A stretch of 64,000 nucleotides of DNA from Methylobacterium ajmalii (GCF_016613415.1 NZ_JACWCT010000081.1:50382-114381); one strand, 5' to 3'; positions 45,305-54,671 are shown, counted from the stretch's first letter. Numbers and translations are program-made. The notes: generated from the sequence alone by a model not told the origin.

Positions 45305-45473
45305 GGGTCACGCTCCTGATGCCGGCGGCTCCCGGCCGCCCCTTCCGGGGCCTCGTACAGGGGCGGGCCGGTGCTGCCAAGGCGCCCGGGGAATATCGCG
45401 CGGCGGAAGGGATATGCGCGGGACGGCGGATGCCCCATCTTCTCCCGCATTGCAGCATCGCGCCGGAGATCCC

Positions 45474-46505
45474 ATGGCCTTTCGGTTCGTTCCCGGGCGT
45501 GCCTCTTGCCGTGCCGCCAGCGGCGCCGTGCGGATCCTGCGCGCCACCGCCAAGGCGAACGCCGCCGCCGCGCGCCAGACCGGCGCCCTGATGCGGCGGG
45601 GCTCGGAGGCCATGAAGCCCGACGAGCCGACGCACAAGCCGCCGGGGCGCATCGTCGAGGTCGACGGGGTGCGGGTGCACTGCATCGTCAAGGGCCGGGG
45701 CCGGCCGGTGGTGCTGATCCACGGCAACGGCACGATGGCGGAGGACTTCGTCATCTGCGGGCTGGTGGAGCAGCTGGCCAAGTCCTACCGGGTCATCGCG
45801 ATCGACCGGCCGGGCTTCGGCCATACCGAGCGGCCGCGGCACTGGGTCTGGAGCGCGGCCGCGCAGGCGCGGCTGATCGCGCATACGCTCGCGGCGCTCA
45901 AGGCCGAGCGGCCGGTGGTGGTCGGCCATTCCTGGGGCACCATCGTGGCGCTGGCGCTCGCTATTACAGAAGGCCTCGACCTGCGCGGGCTGGTGCTGCT
46001 CTCCGGCTACTACTATCCGGGCCGGCGGGCCGACGTGGCGATGATCGCGCCCTTGGCGGTGCCGGGCCTCGGCGACGCCGCCCGCGCCCTGGTGCCGGGG
46101 GCGGTCGGTCGGGCGCTGGCGCCCCAGGTCTTCCGCCACGTCTTCAGGCCGCAACCCGTGCCGGATCGCTTCACCGCGCGCTTTCCCGTCGCGCTCTCCC
46201 TCTCGGCGACGCAGGCGCGGGCGAGCGCCGAGGACACCGCCGGCATGAACGGCGCGGTCGCCCTGCTGCAGCCGCGCTACGCGTCCCTGCGCCTGCCGGT
46301 CGCGATCCTGTCGGGGGATGCCGACGCGATCGTCGAGGCGGGCGAGCAGTCGTGCCGGCTGCACGCCGAGGTCGCGGGCAGCACCCTGACCTTGCTTCCG
46401 GGCCAGGGCCACATGATCCATTACTCCGCCAAGGCCCGGATCGTGCGCGCCGTCGACGCCCAGATGGCCCTTACGGGACGGACCCTGGCCTGGCGTTCGC
46501 GATGA
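45474..46505 (+). CDS. Alpha/beta hydrolase
   Basis: A 343-residue protein. After an N-terminal extension of about 60 residues (Ala/Arg-rich, with RAASGAVRILRATAKANAAAARQ) comes an alpha/beta hydrolase domain: PVVLIHGNGTMAEDF (oxyanion HG), nucleophile elbow VVGHSWGTIVAL, Asp in LSGDADAIVE and His in GQGHMIHYS. The complete triad suggests an active esterase or similar; the substrate is not readable. ATG 45474 has GGAG six bases upstream. The 3' end overlaps the convergent marC gene by 35 bases. Confidence 0.85.
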   Translation: MAFRFVPGRASCRAASGAVRILRATAKANAAAARQTGALMRRGSEAMKPDEPTHKPPGRIVEVDGVRVHCIVKGRGRPVVLIHGNGTMAEDFVICGLVEQLAKSYRVIAIDRPGFGHTERPRHWVWSAAAQARLIAHTLAALKAERPVVVGHSWGTIVALALAITEGLDLRGLVLLSGYYYPGRRADVAMIAPLAVPGLGDAARALVPGAVGRALAPQVFRHVFRPQPVPDRFTARFPVALSLSATQARASAEDTAGMNGAVALLQPRYASLRLPVAILSGDADAIVEAGEQSCRLHAEVAGSTLTLLPGQGHMIHYSAKARIVRAVDAQMALTGRTLAWRSR

Positions 46506-47190
46506 GCGGCCCTAGGACGTCGGTGACGCCGGTCAGCGTGATCTGGGTGCCGACGCACAGCAGCAGGAAGGCGGCGAGCCGCCCGAGCACCCGGGCCCGG
46601 GCGTGGCCGAGCCGTTCCACCAGCCGGTCGGCGGAGGCGTAGGCGAGCAGCACCATCAGGGCGATGACCAGGGAGGCGGCGGACGCTCCGGCGAGATAGG
46701 CGATCCGGTCGACACCGCCATCGGGCCGGCCGGCGCCGAGCGCGATCGCCACCGCGATGGTGCCGGGCCCGGTGGTGAAGGGCAGCGTCAGGGGGAAGAA
46801 CGCCACCTCGGCCAAAGCGGCGGGCTCGGGATGCGCCTCGCTGCCCTGGACCGGCTCGGCCTGGGCGGTCTTGCGCGCCTCGCGCTGCTCGGGCGCGGCG
46901 AGGAGGGTCCAGGCCTGGGCCGCCACCACGAGGCCGCCGGCGATGCGCAGCGCCGAGAGCGAGATGCCGAAGAAGCTCAGCACCGAGGCCCCGGCCCAGA
47001 GCGAGACCAGCATCACGGCGGCGGCGTAGACGCCGATGCGGCGCGACAGCCAGGTGCGGTCGGCGTGGCTGCGCCCGGCCGTCACCTGCGCGAAGATCAG
47101 CGCGGCGCCGGGCGGGTTGACGATCGAGAACAGGGCCGAGAAGGCGAGGAGGAAGCTCTGCAGCGCGGCATCCGCGCCCGGGAACGGCAT
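46471..47190 (-). CDS. MarC family integral membrane protein (UPF0056)
   Basis: A 239-residue protein with six predicted helices. MarC signatures: FLLAFSALFSIVNPPGAALIFAQVTAG at the N terminus and FFPLTLPFTTGPGTIAVAIALGAG in the middle. A charged loop with QREARKTAQAEPVQGSEAHPEPAALAE separates the halves. MarC proteins were once linked to antibiotic resistance but their function is unknown. It begins three bases after the methyltransferase stop, so the pair is an operon. Its 3' end overlaps the hydrolase gene. Confidence 0.85.
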   Translation of the reverse strand: MPFPGADAALQSFLLAFSALFSIVNPPGAALIFAQVTAGRSHADRTWLSRRIGVYAAAVMLVSLWAGASVLSFFGISLSALRIAGGLVVAAQAWTLLAAPEQREARKTAQAEPVQGSEAHPEPAALAEVAFFPLTLPFTTGPGTIAVAIALGAGRPDGGVDRIAYLAGASAASLVIALMVLLAYASADRLVERLGHARARVLGRLAAFLLLCVGTQITLTGVTDVLGPLIANARPGSVP

Positions 47191-47193
47191 CGG

Positions 47194-47934
47194 TCAGGCG
47201 CCTCCCGGCACGGGGGCGGGCACCGGCACCAGGACCCGGGCGCCGAGCCGTGCGGTCTTGCGGGCCTGGACCGCCACCGGGCGGTGGAGCTGCTTGCAGG
47301 CCTCGACGACGTGCAGGCCTGCGAAGGGCAGCGACAGGCCGGTGCCGAGCCGCTCCCAGGCGCTGGCGGTGCGCAGCGTCAGCCAGCCCTCCACCGGGGG
47401 AACGTAGAGGGTCTCGGCCCAGTCCTCGGGGGAGAACAGGGTCTCGCGCATCAGCCGGCCGAGCTGCGAGCGGCTGTAGGGCTGGCCGTGGCCGAAGGGC
47501 GTGGCGTCGCGGCGCGCCCACAGGCCGCGGCGGTTGGGCACCGCCATGATCAGCCGGCCGCCGGGCGTGAGGACACGCCAGACCTCCTGCATCAGCTCGG
47601 CCGGGCTCTCCACCGCCTCGACGGCGTGGATCAGGAGCATCCGGTCGACGGCGGAATCGGGCAGCGGCATCATGGTCGGGTCGACGAGGCACGAGGCCGA
47701 GCGGCCGGCGACCGGCCAGTTCGTCACCCCCTGCGTCGCCGGCATGAAGGCGAGCGTGCGCTCGGCGGCGTGGCGCACCGGGCCGAGATACGGCACCGCG
47801 TAGCCGAGGCCCATCACCCGCAGGCCCGAGACCGAGCCGAGCATGCGGTGGACCGTGCGGCCAACGAGACGCTGCGCCACCTCCCCGAGGGGGCTGGCAT
47901 AGAAGGCGCGCAGTTCGGTGACGTCGAGGCTCAT
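47194..47934 (-). CDS. SAM-dependent methyltransferase (Methyltransf_11 type)
   Basis: A 246-residue class I methyltransferase: RVMGLGYAVPYLGPVR (degenerate SAM motif), LPDSAVDRMLLIHAVEAVESPAELMQEVWRVLTPGGRLIMAVPNRRGLWAR. The usual GxGxG is reduced to GLGYAVPYL, a trait of the alphaproteobacterial group found divergent from gloB. The substrate is unknown. ATG 47934 starts MSLDVTELRAFYASPLG. Operon with marC; divergent from gloB, as in related genomes by general knowledge. Confidence 0.8.
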   Translation of the reverse strand: MSLDVTELRAFYASPLGEVAQRLVGRTVHRMLGSVSGLRVMGLGYAVPYLGPVRHAAERTLAFMPATQGVTNWPVAGRSASCLVDPTMMPLPDSAVDRMLLIHAVEAVESPAELMQEVWRVLTPGGRLIMAVPNRRGLWARRDATPFGHGQPYSRSQLGRLMRETLFSPEDWAETLYVPPVEGWLTLRTASAWERLGTGLSLPFAGLHVVEACKQLHRPVAVQARKTARLGARVLVPVPAPVPGGA

Positions 47935-48130
47935 CGGTTCTCGCGACGTGCGGCGGGGGGCGCCGTCGGGGCCATGAATGGGGAGTGGCCCAGGCCGCGG
48001 CAAGGCGTCAACCCGCCGGCCGCCCTCACGCTCCCCGCTATTCGCCGGAACCGGCTCACCCCGCGGCGTCCCGCGCCCTATCTCCCGCTTCGAGAGACGC
48101 CGCGAAGCCGTCGCCATGGGAACCGCCGCC

Positions 48131-48910
48131 ATGCCCGAGACCCGACCCCAGATCCGCACCTTCCCGTGCCGGAGCGACAATATCGGCGTGCTGATGCGCG
48201 ATCCCGCCACCGGCGCCTGCGCGGCGATCGACGTGCCGGAGGCCGCCGCCGTGCTGCGCGCCCTCGACGAGACCGGCTGGACGCTGACCGACATCCTGGT
48301 CACCCACCGGCACGGCGACCACGTCGAGGGCATCCCGGAGGTCAAGGCGCGGACCAAGGCCCGGGTGACGGCCCCGGCCAAAGCCGGCAGCGCCGTGCCG
48401 CAGGTCGACGCCACGGTGCGGGAGGGCGACGTGGTGACGGTGGGCTCGCTCGCGGCCGCCGTCTGGGAGACGCCCGGGCATTGCGACGACCACGTCACCT
48501 ACTGGTTCGAGGAGGCGGGGATCGCGTTCGCGGGCGACACCCTGTTCACCCTCGGCTGCGGCCGGGTGCTGGAAGGCCCGCCCCAGGTGCTGTGGCGCTC
48601 GCTGTCGCGCTTCCTGTCGCTGCCCGACGAGACCGTGATCTATTCCGGCCACGACTACGTCCTGTCGAACGCCCGCTTCGGGCTCGCGGCCGAGCCGGAG
48701 AACCGCAACCTGAAGGACCGGGCGGCGCTTGCGGAGAAGGCCAAGGCGGAAGGCCGCTTCCTGGTGCCGACGACGCTCGGCGAGGAGAAGGCCACCAACG
48801 CGTTCCTGCGCGCCGCCGAGCCGGCGCTCGCCCGCGCGGTCGGCATGGAGCCCGGCGCCGACCCGGCGGCGGTGTTCACGGCGCTTCGCGAGTGGAAGAA
48901 CCGGTTCTGA
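48131..48910 (+). CDS. gloB: Hydroxyacylglutathione hydrolase (glyoxalase II)
   Basis: Hydrolyses S-D-lactoylglutathione to D-lactate and glutathione, completing methylglyoxal detoxification. A metallo-beta-lactamase fold protein of 259 residues with the metal motif THRHGDHVEG (His59, His61, Asp63, His64), TPGHCDDHVTYW, GDTLFTLGCGRVLEG and the substrate-binding YSGHDYVLSNARF. I prefer ATG 48131 (GGGAA upstream) to ATG 48116. The next gene (cupin) starts five bases after the stop. Confidence 0.93.
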   Translation: MPETRPQIRTFPCRSDNIGVLMRDPATGACAAIDVPEAAAVLRALDETGWTLTDILVTHRHGDHVEGIPEVKARTKARVTAPAKAGSAVPQVDATVREGDVVTVGSLAAAVWETPGHCDDHVTYWFEEAGIAFAGDTLFTLGCGRVLEGPPQVLWRSLSRFLSLPDETVIYSGHDYVLSNARFGLAAEPENRNLKDRAALAEKAKAEGRFLVPTTLGEEKATNAFLRAAEPALARAVGMEPGADPAAVFTALREWKNRF

Positions 48911-48915
48911 CGACG

Positions 48916-49353
48916 ATGCAAAACCTGACGGCATCGGAGGTCGTGCGCCTCCTCGACCTCAAGCCCCATCCGGAGGGCGGGCATTACCGCGAGACCTTCC
49001 GGGACCCGCGCGAGATCGACGGCCGCCCGGCCTCGACCGCGATCTACTACCTCCTCGACATCGGCGAGACCTCGGAATGGCACCGGGTCGACGCCGCGGA
49101 GGTCTGGCTCTGGCATGCCGGGGCGCCGATGGTGATCACCACGAGCCCCAACGGCCACGACGCCGAGGCGCGCCACCTCGGCCCCGACCTCGCCCGGGGC
49201 CACCGGCCGCAGATCGTCGTGCCGGCCGGCCACTGGCAGACCGCCACCAGCCTCGGCGCCTGGACCCTGGTGAGCTGCACCGTGGCGCCGGGCTTCCGGT
49301 TCGAGGGCTTCGAGATGGCGCCGCCGGACTGGCGGCCGATGCCGCGGGGGTAG
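48916..49353 (+). CDS. Cupin family protein (DUF985)
   Basis: A 145-residue protein: LLDLKPHPEGGHYRETFRDP at the N terminus and ETSEWHRVDAAEVWLWHAG, VVPAGHWQTA later. HPEGGHYRE and SEWHRV are the DUF985/cupin_5 motifs with likely metal-binding His residues. The function is unknown; some relatives act on sugars. Five bases downstream of gloB, so co-transcribed. Confidence 0.87.
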   Translation: MQNLTASEVVRLLDLKPHPEGGHYRETFRDPREIDGRPASTAIYYLLDIGETSEWHRVDAAEVWLWHAGAPMVITTSPNGHDAEARHLGPDLARGHRPQIVVPAGHWQTATSLGAWTLVSCTVAPGFRFEGFEMAPPDWRPMPRG

Positions 49354-49404
49354 CGGCCGCGTGGACCCCGGACGGCGCCGCGCCGAGACAGGGATCGTAC
49401 CCCA

Positions 49405-49470
49405 GTCGAACTCGCCCCCGGCCCGATCCACGTCCCGGGCTACCTCGACGCCGATGCCCAGGCCGCGTTC
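49405..49470 (+). pseudogene. Possible alkB N-terminal remnant
   Basis: One frame reads VELAPGPIHVPGYLDADAQAAF, close to the opening of bacterial AlkB-like 2-oxoglutarate dioxygenases (LAPGxxHxPGYLDxxAQxAL). After that the sequence loses similarity and runs into Ser/Arg-rich frames. No catalytic HxD motif follows before the DUF2252 gene. I take it as a possible decayed fragment. Chance similarity cannot be ruled out. Confidence 0.25.
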
Positions 49471-49582
49471 CCCACTGAACATCTCAAGTTGAGGTCCAGA
49501 GAAAGAGGAAATCTTTCACTCGCGTCAAGTTCGCATCGGAACCGAAGGGACCCTCAAAGTCACACGGTCAGCAATCCTCAAC

Positions 49583-51118
49583 TCAAAGCTGCGGATCCTC
49601 CGCCGCCTCCAGCCGCCCCGACGCGATGGCGTCGAGGAAGAGCCGGTGGTCCTCGGCGTTCCGATCGCCGTAGGCCAGCGCCCAGTCGGCCAGGGCCTCG
49701 CGGAGGTCGTCGTGGCGGTCGCGGCCGCAATAGCCGGCGATGGCGGCGGCGTCGCCGGTGCGGGCATGCGCCCGGGCGAGCAGGGCACCGTAGGCCCAGG
49801 AGAAGTAGACGAGCGGCTGCCCGCGCATGCAGCTGATCGGGATCTCGCCCTTCATGTTCTTCATCTGGCGGACGTAGAACGGACGGTCGTCGATCGTGGT
49901 CCAGCCCAGGAGCGGGTCCCCGACCGCCTGGAGCAGGCGCTGGCCGTAGATCACCCGCTCGCCCTCGTGCGAGGCATAGGGCTCGGGCATCCCGGCGACG
50001 TAGGGCGCGTGGGCGGGACGCACCGCCTCCTTCACCTGGAGGAAGAGCACGTCCTGGTCCGAGTTGCCGCACAGCAGCGCGACGTAGGCTCGGGTGCCGA
50101 CGCTGCCGACGCCGACCACCCGGTGGGCGACGTCGACGACGTGGTAGCGGTTCAGCATGAACCGGCGCTCCGGCGGCAGGGTCTCGGCGTAGCGCTCGAG
50201 CCCGGCGGTCACCGCCTCGCGGGTGTCGTCGTCGACCCAGGTCAGGATCGGCGGCTCGTCGCGGAAGCGCCAGCCGCCATCGACCCGGCGCTCGCCGAGC
50301 TGGCCGAGCAGGCTCTTGTTGTGGCGCTTGCGCGCCTTCTCGACCGCCCGGTGCACCACCTCGCGCGATTCCTGGTCGATCGCGATGCCGCTGAAATCGA
50401 GTTCCTCCGCCTTGGCGGCCCGATGCCAGACGTCGAGGGAGCCCTGCGGGGCGAGGTCGGTCATGGTGTGCTGGTAGCCGTAGGCCGCCGCGATCACCGC
50501 CTGGCGCCGCTCCTGCACCGGCACGTCGAGGTCGCGGGCGGCGACCTCGATGCTGGCGCAGAGCCGCTTCAGGTCCCATTCCCAGGGGCCGATCGTGACC
50601 TCGTCGAAGTCGTTGAGGTCGAGCACGATGTCGCGCTGCGGCGTGCCGAACAGGCCGAAATTCGAGATGTGGGCGTCGCCGTTCATCACCACGTCGATGC
50701 CGCTCGTCGGGGTCCGGGCGAGGTCCCAGGCCATCACGGTGGCGGCCCCGCGCAGGAACGCGAAGGGCGAGCTCGCCATGCGGGCGACCCGCAGGGGAAT
50801 CAGGTGGGCCTGTCGTCCGGCTTGCGCCTCCTCGATCAGCCGCACCGGATCGGGGCGGTCCTCCGGCAGCGGGCCAGCGCCGTGGCTGTCGTGCGGGACC
50901 TTCGCGCGCAGGCACTTGCCGGCGGCGCGGCGGGTCTCCCACGGCTCGCCGGGGGTGCGCAGGTCGATATGCGGGAAATCGGCGAGCGGCGCGAGCACGA
51001 CGTCCTCGGCCTGTCCCGGCACGCGCTCGCAGGTTTCCGCCACGCTCTCGTTCGCCAGGCCCTCCGGCAGCTCGGACGAAGGCAGGGTCGACGAGGAGAT
51101 GTCGTGCTGTCTGTCCAT
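49583..51118 (-). CDS. DUF2252 family protein
   Basis: A 511-residue protein with DUF2252 signatures: LRGAATVMAWDLARTP, VVMNGDAHISNFGLFGTPQRDIVLDLNDFDEVTIGPWEWDLKRLCAS and RQMKNMKGEI. The GDAHxxNFG and DLNDFDE elements resemble the catalytic and metal loops of aminoglycoside phosphotransferase/kinase folds. The biochemical role is not established. ATG 51118 is preceded at the right distance by an EcfG-like promoter (51154-51178), so it may belong to the general stress response. Confidence 0.87.
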   Translation of the reverse strand: MDRQHDISSSTLPSSELPEGLANESVAETCERVPGQAEDVVLAPLADFPHIDLRTPGEPWETRRAAGKCLRAKVPHDSHGAGPLPEDRPDPVRLIEEAQAGRQAHLIPLRVARMASSPFAFLRGAATVMAWDLARTPTSGIDVVMNGDAHISNFGLFGTPQRDIVLDLNDFDEVTIGPWEWDLKRLCASIEVAARDLDVPVQERRQAVIAAAYGYQHTMTDLAPQGSLDVWHRAAKAEELDFSGIAIDQESREVVHRAVEKARKRHNKSLLGQLGERRVDGGWRFRDEPPILTWVDDDTREAVTAGLERYAETLPPERRFMLNRYHVVDVAHRVVGVGSVGTRAYVALLCGNSDQDVLFLQVKEAVRPAHAPYVAGMPEPYASHEGERVIYGQRLLQAVGDPLLGWTTIDDRPFYVRQMKNMKGEIPISCMRGQPLVYFSWAYGALLARAHARTGDAAAIAGYCGRDRHDDLREALADWALAYGDRNAEDHRLFLDAIASGRLEAAEDPQL

Positions 51119-51153
51119 CGGCGCGGCTCCTCGGTCCCGGGGTTCGGGGAGTC

Positions 51154-51178
51154 AACCTTGGCCGTTTGCAATCGTTCC
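51154..51178 (-). promoter_or_regulatory. EcfG-type general stress promoter candidate for DUF2252 gene
   Basis: On the minus strand GGAAC (51178-51174), 16 bases, then GGTT (51157-51154). This is close to the alphaproteobacterial EcfG consensus GGAAC-N16/17-CGTT. The -10 ends 36 bases before the ATG, a suitable distance. Confidence 0.5.
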
Positions 51179-51204
51179 GGCCTCGGGATGAAACCCCGAG
51201 GCCG
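51178..51204 (-). terminator. Hairpin downstream of the Mfd-like gene
   Basis: CGGCCTCGGG (51178-51187) and CCCGAGGCCG (51195-51204) form a 10-bp perfect stem. It lies 12 bases after the stop of the helicase gene. No T-run; tentative terminator. Confidence 0.5.
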
Positions 51205-51216
51205 AACGTATCATCC

Positions 51217-54200
51217 TCAGCCCTGGTGGTCGCGGGCCTCCTGGATCTGGTGCAGGAATTCCGCCGCCTGCTCGGCGCGCCGGTCGGGATCGTCGCAGGG
51301 GCGGCGCAGGATCAGCCGGCCCTCGCGGGCGGTCATCGCCTCGGTAAGCGATATCGCCGCCGGCGCGCAGCCGGGCCGGAAATCGACCGCCAGCCCCTGC
51401 GGCCCGCCGGTGAGCCGGGCGATGCCGAGCCGCAGGCAGGCGACGCGCAGGTGCGCCAGCGCGAACAGCGCCCGCACGCCGGCGGGCGGCGGCCCGAACC
51501 GGTCCTCGACCTCGCCGCGCAGGGCCTCGACCTCCTCGGGCACACCGAGGCGCAGGAGCCGGGTGTAGAGGCCGAGGCGCACCTCCGGCTCGGGCACGTA
51601 ATCCTCGGGCACGTCGCCCGCGAGGCCGAGATGGATCTCGGGCGCCCAGTCCTCCGCCGGCTCGCCCTTGGCGGCGCGCAGCGCCAGGTGCAGCAGGTGC
51701 TGGTAGAGGCCGAGCCCGATCAGCTTGGCGTGGCCGGCCTGATTCTCGCCGACGAGGTCGCCGGCGCCGCGCAGGTCGAGGTCGCGGGCGCTGATGGCGA
51801 AGCCCGCACCGAGCCGGTCGAGGGCCTCGAGCGTCCGCAGGCGCTTCTCGGCGGCCGCGGGCAGCTCTCGGTCGGGCCGGGTCAACAGGTAGGTGACGCC
51901 CCGGCGCTGGCCGCGTCCGACCCGGCCGCGCAGCTGGTGCAGCTGGGCGAGGCCGAAGCGCTCGGCGTCGTGGACCAGCATGGTGTTGGCCCGCGGCACG
52001 TCGAGGCCGCTCTCGATGATCGAGGTGGCGAGGAGAACGTCGCCCTCCCCGTCGGCGAAGCGCACCATGATCTCGTCGAGCTCGGCCGGCTTCATCTCGC
52101 CGTGGGCGACGACCGTGGCGAGTTCCGGCACCAGCGCCTTGAGCCGCTCGGCCATGGGGCCGATCTCCTCGATGCGCGGGCAGACGACGAAGCTCTGGCC
52201 GCCCCGTCCCTTCTCGCGCATCAGCGCCGCCCGGACGGTGTCGTCGTGGAGCGGGGTCAGGATCGTGCGGATCGGCTGGCGCACCGCCGGGGGCGTCGCG
52301 ATGACGCTGAGCGACTTCAGGCCGACCAGCGCCGATTGCAGGGTGCGGGGGATCGGCGTCGCGGTCAGCGTCAGCACGTGGGCATCGCCCGCCATGCCGC
52401 GCAGGCGCTCCTTGAGGGCGGCGCCGAAGCGCTGCTCCTCGTCGATCACCACGAGGCCGAGATCGGCGAAGGACACGCCGCGCCCGGCGAGCGCCTGGGT
52501 GCCGATCACGAGGCGGATCGACCCGTCGGCGAGACCCTGGCGGACCTTCTTCGCCTCGGCCGGCGGAACGAGGCGCGAGAGCTGCGCCACCTCGATCCCG
52601 AACCGGGCGAAGCGCCGCGCAAAGGTGCGCAGGTGCTGGCGCACCAGCACGGTGGTGGGCGCGACCACCACCACCTGCTTGCCGGCCAGCAGCGCGGCGG
52701 CGGCGGCGCGCAGCGCCACCTCGGTCTTGCCGAAGCCGACATCGCCGCAGACCAGCCGGTCCATCGGCCGCTCGGAGGCGAGGTCGGCGAGCGCCCCGTC
52801 GACGGCCTTCGCCTGGTCCGGGGTGAGCGGGAAGCCGAAGCCGGCGCCGAAGCGCTCCATCTCGCGCTCGGGCGGCGTCAGGGCCGGGGCCTTCGCCTTC
52901 GCGCGGATCCCGGCCGCCTCCAGCATGGCGCGGGCGGCCCGGGCGAGGCCGGCCTCCGTGGTCAGCCGGCGCCTCGCCCAGGTGCCGCCCTCGAGCGTAT
53001 CGAGGGCAACCGCCTCCTCCTCCGAGCCGTAGCGCCAGATCCGGTCGGCCTGGGCCACCGGCACCATCAGGATCGCGTCGTGGGCGAAGCGCAGGCGCAG
53101 GGCCTCGGTGGCGCCGCCGTCGCCGGTGGCGATGCGCTCCAGCCCCTCGAACACGCACAGGCCGTGGTCGCGGTCGACCGCGACGTCGCCGACCCGCAGA
53201 TCGACCTCGCCCATCGGCAGGATCACCGGCTGGCCGGCGAGCGGCTTGGCCGAGGACCCGCCATGGACGTCGGGGGCCGCGATCACCGTCGCGGCCATCT
53301 CCGGCACCCGGAACCCGGCATCGAGGGGGGCGGCGAGCGCCACGATCTCGCCGGGCTGGGCGGCCACCGCCTGCGACCACTCGCAGACCGGTCGAACGCC
53401 GCGCTCCGCCGCCCGGGCCGCCTGGCGCGACAGCCGCTTGAGCGCCGCCGCGTCCCCGGCCAGCACCACCCGCTCGCCGGCCTTCAGGCGCTCGCGCAGA
53501 TAGGCCGAGAAGGCCGAGCCCGGCCGGCGCTCGCGCAGGAAGACCGGCACCGCGACCGCGTCGGCCTCCTCCTTGGTCGCCACCGCGACCTCGCGGGCGG
53601 CCCGGGTCTCCCGCCACTCCGCGGGGCTCAGATAGAGCGGCGCCGCCTTGCCGCGGGCGCTCGTCGCGCCGCCCTGCCCCTCGGCGATCTGCTCGAAGAA
53701 GGCGTCGGCGCGCGCCTCCGCCCCGGCCTCGACCACGAGGCGGGCCTCGGGCACGTAGTCGAGCACGGTGGCGAGCCGGCCGTAGAGGGTCGGCAGCTGG
53801 TGCTCCTGGCCGCTGAACGGCTTGAGGCGCACCGGCGCGTCGGGGGCTAGCACGATCTCGGTCGCCGGATCGACCACCAGGGTTCCGACCTCGTCGAGGG
53901 AGCGCTGCGACACCGGATCGTAGCTGCGGATCGCCGTCACCTTGCCGCCGGCATGCTCGATGCGGCAGGGCCGGGGCGCGGCGGCCGGAAACACGTCGAC
54001 GGTGCGGCCCCGCACCGCGACCTCGCCGGGCTCGTCGACCCGGTCGTCGAGGATGTAGCCGAGGCGCTGCAACTCCGCGGTCAGCCGCCCGGGATCGAGG
54101 GGATCGCCGGCCGTCAGCTCGACCCGGGCCCCGGCCCAGGTGCCGGGCGGCGGCACCCGCTGGATCAGCGCCGGGGCGGTGGTGAGCAGGATGTCGGGCA

Positions 54201-54510
54201 GGTTGTCCGTGTCGGTGAGCCAGCGCAGAACCCCGGCCCGCGCCCCCATCGTGCCGCGCGACGGCGAGGCGCGGTCGAAGGGCAGGCAGTCCCATTCCGG
54301 ATAGACCGCGACGCCGATCCCCGGCGCCAGCGCCCGCAGCAGGGCGGCGATCTCCTCCAGCCGCCTCGTGTCGCGGGCGACGTGGACGAGCGGACGGCCC
54401 CGGTCGCGCAGGCCCAGCAGCGCCACCGCGAGGGCGCCGGGCGGCACCAGCGGCGCCACGCTCTCCTCGGTTCCCGCCTGTGCGCGCCGTCCCACCTTGC
54501 GCTTCGCCAT
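51217..54510 (-). CDS. Mfd-like DEAD/DEAH-box helicase (probable Mfd paralogue)
   Basis: A 1,097-residue superfamily 2 translocase with Mfd domain order: UvrB-interaction-like N-terminal part (VYPEWDCLPFDRASPSRGTMGARAGVLRWL), RNA-polymerase-interaction-like domain (LRVGDVAVDRDHGLCVFEGLERIATGDG), motor with Walker A CGDVGFGKTEVALRA (588 on), LVVIDEEQRFGAALKERL and VVAHGEMKPAELDEIMVRF, and a TRCF-type C terminus. Mfd normally reads DHGIGRF in the RNAP domain; here it is DHGLCVF, and the protein is shorter than the canonical form, so a paralogue seems more likely than the main transcription-repair coupling factor. ATG 54510 has AGGAG upstream. Confidence 0.82.
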   Translation of the reverse strand: MAKRKVGRRAQAGTEESVAPLVPPGALAVALLGLRDRGRPLVHVARDTRRLEEIAALLRALAPGIGVAVYPEWDCLPFDRASPSRGTMGARAGVLRWLTDTDNLPDILLTTAPALIQRVPPPGTWAGARVELTAGDPLDPGRLTAELQRLGYILDDRVDEPGEVAVRGRTVDVFPAAAPRPCRIEHAGGKVTAIRSYDPVSQRSLDEVGTLVVDPATEIVLAPDAPVRLKPFSGQEHQLPTLYGRLATVLDYVPEARLVVEAGAEARADAFFEQIAEGQGGATSARGKAAPLYLSPAEWRETRAAREVAVATKEEADAVAVPVFLRERRPGSAFSAYLRERLKAGERVVLAGDAAALKRLSRQAARAAERGVRPVCEWSQAVAAQPGEIVALAAPLDAGFRVPEMAATVIAAPDVHGGSSAKPLAGQPVILPMGEVDLRVGDVAVDRDHGLCVFEGLERIATGDGGATEALRLRFAHDAILMVPVAQADRIWRYGSEEEAVALDTLEGGTWARRRLTTEAGLARAARAMLEAAGIRAKAKAPALTPPEREMERFGAGFGFPLTPDQAKAVDGALADLASERPMDRLVCGDVGFGKTEVALRAAAAALLAGKQVVVVAPTTVLVRQHLRTFARRFARFGIEVAQLSRLVPPAEAKKVRQGLADGSIRLVIGTQALAGRGVSFADLGLVVIDEEQRFGAALKERLRGMAGDAHVLTLTATPIPRTLQSALVGLKSLSVIATPPAVRQPIRTILTPLHDDTVRAALMREKGRGGQSFVVCPRIEEIGPMAERLKALVPELATVVAHGEMKPAELDEIMVRFADGEGDVLLATSIIESGLDVPRANTMLVHDAERFGLAQLHQLRGRVGRGQRRGVTYLLTRPDRELPAAAEKRLRTLEALDRLGAGFAISARDLDLRGAGDLVGENQAGHAKLIGLGLYQHLLHLALRAAKGEPAEDWAPEIHLGLAGDVPEDYVPEPEVRLGLYTRLLRLGVPEEVEALRGEVEDRFGPPPAGVRALFALAHLRVACLRLGIARLTGGPQGLAVDFRPGCAPAAISLTEAMTAREGRLILRRPCDDPDRRAEQAAEFLHQIQEARDHQG

Positions 54511-54610
54511 CTGGCCCCGCTCCTCGTTCGCAGCGGGAAACGCCCGGAGGCGTGAGCGGGTCCGGTGCGGGCTGTCGCATGCACAGGAATACCGTGGGGG
54601 TGTTCGTGGG

Positions 54611-54671
54611 GACACGGCCGGGACCCGGCCGTGTCGTCGTCCCGGAGCCTTTGTCGCGGCTCCCGGGACGA
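54611..54671 (-). terminator. Two tandem hairpins after the cupredoxin-like gene
   Basis: GACACGGCCGGG (54611-54622) and its complement (54624-54635) form a near-perfect palindrome with one central base. TCGTCCCGGAGCC (54637-54649) pairs with GGCTCCCGGGACGA (54658-54671) with one bulge. They fill the gap between the cupredoxin-like stop (54710) and the Mfd-like start. Likely terminator pair. Confidence 0.5.

Noticed and set aside
46603..48915. Long plus-strand ORF upstream of the cupin gene
   Set aside because: Only the part from ATG 48916 has a recognisable domain; upstream is shadow of marC, the methyltransferase and gloB.
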